Both the position numbers and the translations under genes were made by a program. Of a DNA stretch of 64,000 nt, positions 1-8,800 are shown in pieces. Position 1 is the first letter of the stretch, and every line of letters begins with the position of its first letter. The stretch spans positions 1,488,001 through 1,552,000 of the forward strand of contig CAWDZQ010000003.1 of NCBI GenBank assembly GCA_963807065.1, read 5' to 3'. Source of the stretch: CAWAND01 sp963807065 (GTDB lineage: Bacteria > Chloroflexota > Anaerolineae > Anaerolineales > E44-bin32). The notes below the pieces were generated by a model. The model made no database searches and was not told the origin of the DNA. It saw only the letters and a list, made by a program, of their open reading frames with translations.

Positions 1-283
1 GCGCCGCCTCGCCAAGGTCGTCCTGCCGCAGGTAGAGCTGCAGCTGTCCGCTGACGTCTTCGATGTGACAAAAGATGATTTTGCCCAGATCGCGTATGGA
101 GCGGATACGGCCAGCGACGGTGGCGTCGACCTGGCCGCCATCTTCAGTTGATTCGAAGGCGGCGATGGCCACGGCCGTAGTGTGCGTCCTTTCGGCATGC
201 ACGGGATAGGCTGCCATGCCCGCCTCGGCCAGGCGCTCCAGCTTATCTCGCCGGACCCGTTCGAGATCGCTCAAATCTGCCAT
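1..283 (-). CDS. lysS: Lysine--tRNA ligase, N-terminal part (runs off the window)
   Basis: The reverse strand from 283 translates without a stop to the window edge. It begins MADLSDLERVRRDKLERL and continues with a GRIRSIRDLGKIIF segment followed by HIEDVSGQLQLYL. This is the N-terminal OB-fold anticodon-binding region of class II lysyl-tRNA synthetase, which charges tRNA-Lys in the cytoplasm. Only about 94 of the usual roughly 490 residues are present, so the catalytic core lies outside. The ATG at 283 has a GGGAGGT ribosome-binding site about 8 nt upstream. greA lies upstream on the same strand but a terminator separates the two, so lysS probably has its own start of transcription or depends on readthrough. 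The identification rests on family sequence memory and the greA-lysS neighbourhood, which is common in several phyla. Confidence 0.85.
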   Translation of the reverse strand, partial: MADLSDLERVRRDKLERLAEAGMAAYPVHAERTHTTAVAIAAFESTEDGGQVDATVAGRIRSIRDLGKIIFCHIEDVSGQLQLYLRQDDLGEAA

Positions 284-348
284 GGATGAGACCTCCCGAA
301 TGACTGGCTTCGGCGAGGTGGTTCCCGCCGGCCGTTGGGCGTGCACAT

Positions 349-382
349 AAAAAAAACCCCGCGCCGGTGAATGAGCGCGGGG
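349..382 (-). terminator. Intrinsic terminator downstream of greA
   Basis: On the minus strand the 8-bp stem CCCCGCGC/GCGCGGGG (375-382 with 357-364) is followed directly by eight T residues (356-349). It lies 24 nt past the greA stop and ahead of lysS. Confidence 0.9.
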
Positions 383-405
383 CCCTGACAGACAGGTGCC
401 CTGTC

Positions 406-873
406 TCAGCTCACCTTGACGACTTTGAAACGAAGCACCCCCGAGGGCGCCTTGACCTCGACATCATGCCCGACTTCTGCGTCCAACAGGGCCTGACCCA
501 TGGGTGACTCGTTGGAGATCAGACCCTCTTTGGGGCTGGCTTCGGCCGCGCCGACAATCGTGTAAGTTTCTTCTTTGCCGCGGCCTTCTTTGACCGTTAC
601 CGTACTGCCTATGCGGACCTTTCCGTCCGATTTCCCGCTCTCGATCAAGGTGGCCCGAGACAGCATATCCTCGAGTTCCAGGATGCGCCCTTCAACAAAA
701 GCCTGCTCATTTTTGGCCGCCTCGTACTCGGCGTTCTCGATGAGCTCGCCGCCCTCCATCGCTTCATGAAGCCGCTTGGCCACTTCCGAGCGGCGCACAG
801 TGCGTAAGTTTTCGAGTTCGTCTTCGAGCTTCTTGAGCCCCTCAGAGGTCAAATACACCGTCTGGTAACCCAT
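406..873 (-). CDS. greA: Transcription elongation factor GreA
   Basis: GreA binds the secondary channel of RNA polymerase and stimulates cleavage of backtracked transcripts. The 155-residue product starts MGYQTVYLTSEGLKKLEDEL. It has the N-terminal coiled coil with the acidic tip (GGELIENAEYEAAKNEQA, about residues 41-58) and the C-terminal FKBP-like domain with the family signature SNESPMGQALLDAEVGHDVEV. The reading frame is open to 924, but the ATG at 873 is chosen because a GGGGAG ribosome-binding site lies 6-7 nt upstream, the start matches family length, and the upstream ATG has no such site. A promoter (985-1013) and a terminator-like hairpin (931-958) lie in front, suggesting attenuation. 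Confidence 0.96.
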   Translation of the reverse strand: MGYQTVYLTSEGLKKLEDELENLRTVRRSEVAKRLHEAMEGGELIENAEYEAAKNEQAFVEGRILELEDMLSRATLIESGKSDGKVRIGSTVTVKEGRGKEETYTIVGAAEASPKEGLISNESPMGQALLDAEVGHDVEVKAPSGVLRFKVVKVS

Positions 874-930
874 TGCACTCCCCAGTGCGCGATCCCCCGG
901 GTGCTTGCCGGAAAGATCGTACATATGAGT

Positions 931-958
931 TAAAAAAGAACTGAGAGTCCGCTCTCAG
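931..958 (-). terminator. Terminator-like hairpin in the greA leader (possible attenuator)
   Basis: Minus strand: a 7-bp perfect stem CTGAGAG/CTCTCAG with a 4-nt loop (941-958) is followed by TTCTTTTTTA (940-931). It lies between the predicted greA promoter (start site near 978) and the greA ATG at 873, so it could end most greA transcripts early. It could also serve as the terminator of the PIG-L gene, which ends at 1066 on the same strand. Confidence 0.75.
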
Positions 959-984
959 CCTTGGTACGTCTAGATCCGGCCAAG

Positions 985-1013
985 ATGATAGCACAAGTAC
1001 ACATGGCTGTCCA
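985..1013 (-). promoter_or_regulatory. Predicted sigma-70-type promoter of greA
   Basis: Minus strand: -35 TGGACA (1013-1008), 17-bp spacer, -10 TATCAT (990-985). Transcription would start near 978, about 105 nt before the greA start codon. Confidence 0.65.
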
Positions 1014-1027
1014 GTCTGACCCGAACC

Positions 1028-1045
1028 GGGGAACAAATGTTCCCC
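1028..1045. promoter_or_regulatory. 18-bp palindrome upstream of the greA promoter
   Basis: GGGGAACA-AA-TGTTCCCC is a perfect 8-bp inverted repeat. It contains GAAC-N4-GTTC, the core of the Gram-positive type LexA (SOS) box. It lies 14 bp upstream of the -35 element of the greA promoter, and beyond the stop codon of the PIG-L gene. The LexA assignment is inference; it may be an operator for another dimeric regulator. Confidence 0.5.
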
Positions 1046-1065
1046 AGCGGCGGCGTTTGATGGCG

Positions 1066-1809
1066 TCAAGCTTCGGTTGACGGCGCCAGGATATGGGCTC
1101 CACCTTCTTGCGAGAGATAAGCCCCCAGTTCATCGGCCATGGCGTTATCGCCGTCCCAAAACGTCGAGACCTGCGACCGATAACAGGCAACCGCATCGAT
1201 CCAGGCCGCCAAATCCTCAGGTTCCAGGGGCTGAATCGATTCGATCCCCCGTGGGCGACGCTGGCCGCCAGGCAGATTGCCGCCGCGCATGGCATACGGA
1301 AAGTCACGGTAGTACCACAACGGCTGCACCAGTCCCTCGGCTGCGGCCCGCAAGATCAAGTGATCGATGTGGCCCCCTATGGCCAGGGGCACATAGACCT
1401 GGGATCCCGAGAGGCCGATCTCGCTCAGGGCCTCGGTCAGGGCGCCGATGATCGGCCGGTCCCCGGGGTGGATGGGTCCGAAGATCGCCTCCTCGCCCGA
1501 ATAGAAAGGGCGCCCAGCTTCATCACGGCGGTACACCGCTTCGGGGAGTGCAAAGTGCAGCGCTGCAGCACCTATCCGGGCGCAGGCTGCCAGATCCTCT
1601 TCGCGCCGGACGGCGACAGGGCCATCCGGCGCCGCCCAGCGCTGGTGAAGTTCTTCTGCGAAAGCGGAGAGTTCACCCGGCGGCGGGTCACCGGCGAAGA
1701 CGGTCAATACGGTGCATGGCTGGCCGGCCCGCACCTGGTGATGGATCAATCCCCCGCATGAATACACGGCGTCGTCGAGGTGAGCGGCGAGGTAGACATG
1801 CTCGGGCAT
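1066..1809 (-). CDS. PIG-L (LmbE-like) family deacetylase
   Basis: The 247-residue product belongs to the PIG-L/LmbE family of zinc-dependent N-deacetylases, which act on N-acetylglucosamine-containing small molecules or glycoconjugates. The N-terminal AHLDDAVYSCGG (residues 9-20) matches the family metal motif (usually PHPDDE) and GGHIDHLIL near residue 145 matches the second metal-ligand HxxH segment. The final Glu of the first motif is replaced by Ala, which is a known variant, so the exact substrate is not predictable. The ATG at 1809 is only 6 nt downstream of a perfect TATAAT on the same strand, and there is no ribosome-binding site, so the transcript is probably leaderless. Confidence 0.85.
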   Translation of the reverse strand: MPEHVYLAAHLDDAVYSCGGLIHHQVRAGQPCTVLTVFAGDPPPGELSAFAEELHQRWAAPDGPVAVRREEDLAACARIGAAALHFALPEAVYRRDEAGRPFYSGEEAIFGPIHPGDRPIIGALTEALSEIGLSGSQVYVPLAIGGHIDHLILRAAAEGLVQPLWYYRDFPYAMRGGNLPGGQRRPRGIESIQPLEPEDLAAWIDAVACYRSQVSTFWDGDNAMADELGAYLSQEGGAHILAPSTEA

Positions 1810-1815
1810 GGAGCG

Positions 1816-1844
1816 ATTATAAGGGGTAGGTTAGGTTGTGCCAT
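1816..1844 (-). promoter_or_regulatory. Predicted promoter giving a leaderless PIG-L mRNA
   Basis: Minus strand: -35-like ATGGCA (1844-1839), 17-bp spacer, perfect -10 TATAAT (1821-1816). Six bases later comes the ATG at 1809, so the start site should coincide with the start codon. Confidence 0.65.
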
Positions 1845-2003
1845 CCAATACTAGGCGCTCAGCCAAGGATGTCGTCTACCCGGTCCAACATCACCCAAAG
1901 ATGCTTCGGGCCCGCCCGGTCGGAAAGGGGGCATCCCGAGCACACCCCACTCACGATTGCGGGGGGTCAAAGGGAAATGAGACGCCGGCCAAGATAACAA
2001 AAA

Positions 2004-2040
2004 GAGACCCCGGCGTTGTGACGCCGGGGTCTCCTCTCTT
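2004..2040 (-). terminator. Intrinsic terminator of hsp20
   Basis: A perfect 13-bp stem (2004-2016 with 2021-2033, 4-nt loop). On the minus strand it is followed by TTTTTGTTATC. It lies about 20 nt beyond the hsp20 stop codon. Confidence 0.9.
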
Positions 2041-2053
2041 GGGTCGGTTGTGC

Positions 2054-2515
2054 TTACTTCTTGACCTTGACCGAGATCTGTCGCGGCTTGGCCTCTTCCG
2101 CCTTGGGGATTGTCAACGTGACGATCCCGTCCTCGATCTCCGCCTCGGCCTTGCCGGCGTTGACCATGGAAGGCAGGGTAAGGGAACGGGCAAAGCGGCT
2201 GTAGCGGCGCTCACGCACGTGATACTGGCGGCCGTCGCCGTTGTCATTGCTCGTCTCTTCCTTGACCTCACCACGGATGGTCAAAGTGTCGCCGGTGACC
2301 GAAATGTCGATATCTTCCGGCTTCACGCCCGGCAGGGCGGCTTTGACCACGATGGCATCATCGGTTTGATAGACGTCCACCGGCGCCAAGCCTTCGTAAA
2401 GGCTCAGGCCGTCACTGGCCATGTTCCCGATCAGGCCTTCTTCCATGGCGCGGTCGAGCATGTCGTGAACACGGCGCATCTCACGGTAGGGTTCCCAACG
2501 TGTCAAGGTAGGCAT
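2054..2515 (-). CDS. Hsp20/alpha-crystallin family small heat-shock protein
   Basis: The 153-residue product is an ATP-independent holdase that binds unfolding proteins in the cytoplasm. It begins MPTLTRWEPYREMRRVHDML, the typical N-terminal arm. It then carries the alpha-crystallin domain (about residues 45-140), with the family features VVKAALPGVKPEDIDISV, a long loop, the A-x-x-x-x-G-x-L-like EIEDGIVTLTIPKAEEAKP, and a C-terminal tail. The open frame extends to 2563, but the ATG at 2515 has AAGGAG about 9 nt upstream and gives the family length. The gene has its own terminator and a predicted promoter flanked by an inverted repeat (2574-2620), consistent with a separately regulated heat-shock gene. 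Confidence 0.95.
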   Translation of the reverse strand: MPTLTRWEPYREMRRVHDMLDRAMEEGLIGNMASDGLSLYEGLAPVDVYQTDDAIVVKAALPGVKPEDIDISVTGDTLTIRGEVKEETSNDNGDGRQYHVRERRYSRFARSLTLPSMVNAGKAEAEIEDGIVTLTIPKAEEAKPRQISVKVKK

Positions 2516-2573
2516 AGCTGCTACTCCTTTTGTAGAAATGACTGATGTGTACTGCATCCCCAATGTAAGCTTT

Positions 2574-2620
2574 CGATGTTAGATCTCCATATCGAATACA
2601 TCAACAATCCATTAACATCG
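2574..2620 (-). promoter_or_regulatory. Predicted hsp20 promoter framed by an inverted repeat
   Basis: Minus strand: -35 TTGATG (2604-2599), 17-bp spacer, -10 TAACAT (2581-2576). The 8-bp inverted repeat CGATGTTA (2574-2581) and TAACATCG (2613-2620) covers the -10 and lies just upstream of the -35. That is a plausible repressor layout. It is not the CIRCE sequence. Confidence 0.45.
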
Positions 2621-2640
2621 CCAGGCTGGGCCGATCCGTC

Positions 2641-2669
2641 TGGCAAGCCGATCACAATTAGCATACAAT
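2641..2669 (+). promoter_or_regulatory. Possible promoter of the first hybrid kinase gene
   Basis: A good -10 (TACAAT, 2664-2669) lies 17 bp after a poor -35 (TGGCAA, 2641-2646). It would give a leader of about 180 nt before the ATG at 2860. Confidence 0.35.
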
Positions 2670-2859
2670 CACCATGAGGTTAAAAGGGCCCAGCCGTGAC
2701 GCCCGACCCCGCGCGCATGCCCCCTCTCCGCCCGTCAGGTGTGACGCTACCATTGTGGGCTGTACGAAAGGCCATCCTGGTCAAGCCGCCGCTTGGAAAG
2801 AACGCTGATCTACGACCCTTGACCGGGCAATCTGATGTATCCATCGGCAGAGGTTAGGA

Positions 2860-5800
2860 ATGGCGAAGAAGAAGTCAGAATCCTCCCAAGCCAAGGCTAC
2901 GAATCGACCTTCGAAATCGCCCTCGAGGACGCCCAAGCTCGACCCGAAACTGCGAGCGCTTGTTAAGCGTGGCGACAAAGCTTACAACGCCCTCCGCCAC
3001 GAGGAAGCTCTTGAGGCCTACACTGAAGCGCTGGCATGGAAACCGGCCAAGGCGCTCACCTTCGAGGAACGCTTTCGGTTGCTCTCCCAGCGCGCCGAGA
3101 CCTATCGGGCGCTGGGTGATTTTGCGGGGCTGTTGGGCGATCGAAAAGCTCTGGAACCCCTCGCCCGAAAGTCGAAGCGATCCGATCTGATGGTCGAGGC
3201 CGCCTTCCTCTTGCAGACGGTCCAGCCGTACGCTGGCCAGCGGCGAGGCGGCATGAAATTGGCCAAGGATGGCCTCAAGCTGGCACGCGCTTCCAAGGAC
3301 TCCCAACTTGAGGCCAAGGCCCTGACCGCGTTGGGCATGGCTTACCGGTCTACCGAGAATTTCGCAGCTGCGGAGGAGTGCCTACAGCAGGCCCTCACGC
3401 TGTTCAAGGGCAACAAAGAGTGGACAGCTCACGCCTTTTGCCTGGTATCTCTAGCCTTTGTCCCAGGCCCTCAGCAAGCCGAACGGGGCCTTTCCTTGGC
3501 TTTGGAAGCCCTCGAAATCTCCCGCCGTGCAGGGGACCGGCGTCTCGAATCCCAACTCCTGGTCATGACTTCCTTCTTTCCCCGTGACGCTGCGGCCAAG
3601 CGGCGCTACGCCGAATTGGCGCTTTCGATAGCGCGAGAACTCGGCCTGCGCGAGACAACCGCCGTGTGCCTCAATTTCCTCAGCTTGATCTACTTGCATC
3701 TGGGCCTGTACGAGACCGCTCACCACTACATACAGCAGTCGATCGACATGGGTCGCAAGGCGAACCATGAGGTATTGGTTGCTGCCAGCCTCGAAACGCA
3801 GGCGCGTGTCGCATTGGCCATGGCGGACTTCGAAGGCGCTGAAAGAGCCTTCGACGAGTCCTTGGCGCTGGCCACTCAGATGAAAAACCGCAGCTTTGCT
3901 GCCTTTGATCTCCTTGGCTTGGGTCGCTTCGCCAGTTTCAAGGGCGATCATGAGCTGGCCGTGCGGCGCATAGAAGACGCCATCGAGAACTTCGACGACT
4001 TGGGTGAGTTGCCTGAGTTGGCCTACGCGCAGGCCTCGTTAGCAGAGGTTAGACTCGCCAAGGGTGACTGGAAATCGGCTCTGGAGGCAGCTCGCCTGGC
4101 CGTTGAAACGGTCACATCCGCCAAGGAAGTCAATCAGGACATCCCTCCCCAGAATATCTGGTGGACCTACTACCAGGTCCTCAAGGCCCATCCCAACAAC
4201 CGCAAGTACCTGGACCCCAAAGACCATTCGAAAGGAACACTTGACGATGAAGCCGAGCGCGCCTTGGATCGCGCTTTCGAGCTGGCCAAGTCCAATGTCG
4301 CCGAGGTGACAGACACCGGGCTCAAACGGAGCTATTGGAATAGGGTGGAGAACAACCGAAGCATCCTGCTCGAAGTCGCTCGCCAGCATGCCGAGGAAGG
4401 ATGGACGTCTGATGTCCTGGCCGGCAACGAACCGGGCAACCTTCAGGAACAGTTGCAGCGCATGTTGGACATCGGCGTTCGCATGAACGAGATACGCGAC
4501 CCGGGTGAGTTGAGCGGCTTTGTCATGGCCCAACTCGTCGAGCTCAGCGGCGCGGAAGATGTAGCCTTGATCTTCGAAGATGAGGAGTCCCTGCGAACGT
4601 GCCGTGCGCAAAAAGGCTTCGCGTCCGGCGTCGACCCGGTTGCTTTCTCACGACCCCTGTTGGACGAGGCTTCGCGCGTATCCCATGGCGTGATTCGTCA
4701 GGCTGTCGCCGATCACAATTCGTCGAAGAAGGCCAGAGGTGTATTTGACAGCCTATCGACGATAGCGGTACCGCTGCACTCCCACAGCGAATTGAAGGGC
4801 TACCTATACGCCGCCAATCACAGCCTTTTCGGTCCCTTCTCCCAAGCCGACTTGACCTTGATCTCGGCCTTCGCCAACCAGGCCGCCGCCGCGTTGGACA
4901 ACGCCTCACTGTACCGGGATCTGGAGCAACGCGTCCGAGATAGAACCCAGGCGCTGCAGGCCCGGGCGGCCGAGCTGTCGATCATCAACAGCGTGCAGGA
5001 CGCCCTGGCCTCTCAGCTCGATATCCAGGCGATCTATGATGTCGTGGGAGACAAACTGCGCGACATCTTCAGCGATGCGCAGGTCGTCGACATTTTGAAC
5101 TACGACGCTGAGAACCACATGCTCGTGCCGCAATATGTGGTCGAACGCGGGCAACGCTATCAGGTCGATCCTTGGCCCGTCAGAGGTTTCAGGAAGCATG
5201 TAATCCAGACCGGCAAGACGCTGGTCGTCAATTCAGACGTCGAGGAGAAGCTCAAGCAATACGACAACGACTGGGTCGTTCTAGGGGAAGCGGCCAGATC
5301 GCTGGTCGGCGTGCCGATGAAGGCCGGCAAGGAAGTCATCGGTGTCATCAGCCTGCAGCACATCGACAGCGAAGGCGCCTTCAGCCCATCCGACGTCAAC
5401 CTGCTGGAGACCTTGGCCGGGTCGATGAGTGTGGCCATCGAGAACGCCAGGCTGTTTGACAGAACTCAGGTGCTGCTCGAACAGACCGATGACAGGGCCA
5501 CTGAGCTGAGCCTGATTAACAGCATCCAACGCGCTTTGGCCGCCGAACTCGATATGGCCAGCATCTACGAGACGGTGGGCGTTGAGCTTGGGTCCATATT
5601 TGGATCTCAAGTCGTCACGATCTACTCAGCCGATCTGGAAAGCCGCCGAATGCACACCTTGTACGGCTTTGAGAAGGGCAAGCGGCTGGACGCGGTCGAT
5701 GTCCCACTCAACTCCCTTTACGACTGGTTCCTGGCGCAAACCAAGACCGTGGTCTTCAACGGTGATTTTCCTGAATTCACGGCGAATTTCAGCGATTACA

Positions 5801-8800
5801 GGGTGCCCCAGGGCGAGATGCCCCGATCGATCATCAGTGTCCCCATCCCCCACAGTCCTCGAAGCCGCACTGTGGAGATGCTAAGCATCCAGGATATCGA
5901 CGGCGGTCGGTTGTTCACCGAAGCGGATGTCCGCCTCCTGGAGACCCTGGCCGGAAGCATGGGGGTGGCGCTGGAGAACGCACGCCTGCTGGAGGAAACG
6001 AAACGGCTCCTTAATGAGACCGAGCAGCGGGCCGCCGAGCTGTCCATCATCAACAGCGTCCAGCAAGGCCTCAGCTCCAATCTCGAAATGCAGGCGATCT
6101 ACGACCTGGTCGGCAATCGCATCCGCGACATCTTCGACGCCCAGGTCGTCCATATCCGCGTCTATGACCCCGAAACCGACATAATGACCTACCCCTTTGT
6201 CTTGGACCGGGATGAACGGCTCCAGGTGCCTCCCATGAAGATCGGCGGCGTTGGGTTTTCTGGGGAAATCATCCGGACTCGCCAGCCGATTCTTATCAAC
6301 CACGACTACAGGAAGCGTGCGGAAGAGGTAGGCTCCTATCTCCTGGACGGCCAGAAAGAATGGCCCAAGTCGGTTCTATGGTGTCCCATAGTCTCGGGGG
6401 AAGAGATCACCGGCATTGTCCTGGTTGAGAACTTTGATCGCGAGGATGTCTTCAGCCAGAGCGATGTGGACCTGCTGACCACCCTCGCCTCGGCGATGAG
6501 CGTCGCCCTGGAGAACGCCCGTCTGTTCGATGAGACGAACCGGCTGCTCGATGAAACCCGCCAGCGTGCGGCCGAACTGGCCATCATCAATAACGTTGGA
6601 CAAGCCCTGGTCAAGAAGCTCGAGTTCGATGCCATCCTCGAAATGGTGGGCCAGCGTGTGCGCGAGCTCTTTGACGCCGACACGATGTACATCATGCTCT
6701 ACGATCCCAAGACCCGCTGGTCTCATACCGCCTATTACGTCGATCGCGGAGAGCGCATACCGCTGCAGCCAAGCACCTTGTCATCCGGTCTGAACGTGAA
6801 CATTGTGGAAAGCAAAGAACCCCTACTGCTGGGCACGGCAGAGGAAAGCATTCAATTGGGCGCCACTCGGATTGCGAGCGGAGGCAAGAAGGATCGCAAC
6901 GAGTCCTACCTGGGCGTCCCCTTCTTCAACGGGGACAAGGTCGCCGGCGTCATCAGCGTCCAGAGCTACCAGCAGCACGCATACGATGATGCGGATGTAG
7001 GTTTGCTCACGACATTGGCCTCGAGCATGAGCGTGGCGTTGGAGAATGCACGCTTATTCGAGGAGACCTCTCTCCTGCTAGAGGAGACCCGCCAGCGCAA
7101 CGCCGAGCTGGGTGTGATTAACAGCATCCAGCAAGGCTTGGCCAGCCAGTTGGATATGCAGGCTGTGTTCACCTTGGTGGGCGACAAGGTACGCGAGATC
7201 TTCGACGCTCAGGTGGTCGACATTCTGACCTACGACGAAGATACAGATCTGTGCCACTACCAATATATGGTCGAAAAGGGCGAGAAGTTAGTTGCACCCC
7301 CATTCACACCGGCAGGGTTCTCGGGCCACATTTTGGAGACCCGAGAGTCCCTGATGGTCAACCAAGGTCTGGCTGCAAAGGCGGTGGAGTTTGGCTCCAA
7401 GGCGCATGCTGGGGAGATGTCCAAGTCCTACCTCGGGGTTCCCCTCGTACGGGGTGGCGCGGCCGTCGGCGTGATCAGTCTGCAGAACATCGACAAAGAG
7501 AATGCGTTTACCGACTCCGATCTGCGCCTCCTGATGACTCTGGCCTCGAGCATGAGCGTGGCCCTCGAAAACGCGCGCCTGTTTGAGGCCACCAACCAGT
7601 TGTTGGCGGAAGCGCGACAGCACAACGCCGAATTGGCGGCCATCAACACCGTCAGCCAGGCTCTGGTGGCCGAAGCCGAAATCGACAATCTCATCCAGCT
7701 CATCGGTGATCAAGTACGGAACACCTTTCAGGCAGACATCGCCTATATTGCCCTCCACGACCCCAAGACCGACTTGGTGAATTTTCCCTATCTCTACGGC
7801 GAAATGCTTGACCCGCTCCGATATGGCGAGGGTTTGACGGGCCAGATTATCCAGTCGGGTGAGCCGCTGTTGCTCAACCGGGACATCGACGCCGCCATGG
7901 CCGAAATGCGGGCCGAGCGGGTCGGCGTAGCTGCCGCTTCCTATCTGGGGGTGCCGATAGTGGTCGGCCGGCAAGCCATTGGTGTCATCTCGGTCCAAAG
8001 CACGACTGAGGAGGGGCGCTTCGGGCCCGACGATGTGCGGTTGCTCTCGACGATCGCCGCCAACGCCGGAGCTGCCATCCGCAACGCCCAGCTGTATCAA
8101 GAGACACAGCGCCGCGCCAGTGAGATGGCCGCCCTGAACGAGATTGGCCGCGAGGCATCTGCCAGCTTGGACCTGTCCACGGTTCTGGACAGCATCACGC
8201 AGCGGGCCCAGTCGATGCTGGACGCGGAAATATGTGCCGTGATTTTGCTGGACGATGACGCCCCGATCCTGCGGCCGATCGCCGCCGCGGGGAAGGGCGC
8301 AGAGCAGGTGATGGCGTTTTCCTGGAAGCTGGGCGAGGGGATCATCGGAGACAGCGTGCAAAAGGGCCGCGCCGAACGTGTCTCCGACACAGCCACTGAC
8401 CCGCGAGCGGTATATATCGAAGGCACGTCCCAGCCCGTCCCCAATGAGAAGCTCATGGTGGCGCCCCTGTTCGCGCGCGAGAAAGTCATTGGCGCCATGG
8501 CGGTCTGGCGGGGCGCAGACGAGGACGTCTTCGACGATGACAACTTAAGCTTCTTGACCGGTTTGTCACAGCAAGCGGGTGTATCCATTCAGAACGCCCG
8601 TTCGTTTGACGAGATCCAGCGGCAGAAGCAGTACATGGAGGCGGTGGTTCTGAACAGCCCAGTGGCGATTGTGACCGTCGATGGCGACTTCCACGTCGTT
8701 TCGTGGAATCCTGCCGCTGAGAAACTCTTCGGTTACACGGAAGCCGAGGCCATCGGCCGTGACGTCCACGACCTTCACTCTCTGGACAAGGCCATCCTGG

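Noticed and set aside
7288..8361. Long antisense ORF (357 codons) inside HK1
   Set aside because: It is the shadow of GC-rich coding sequence on the other strand; no ribosome-binding site, no recognisable domain, and HK1 is fully supported by domain motifs.
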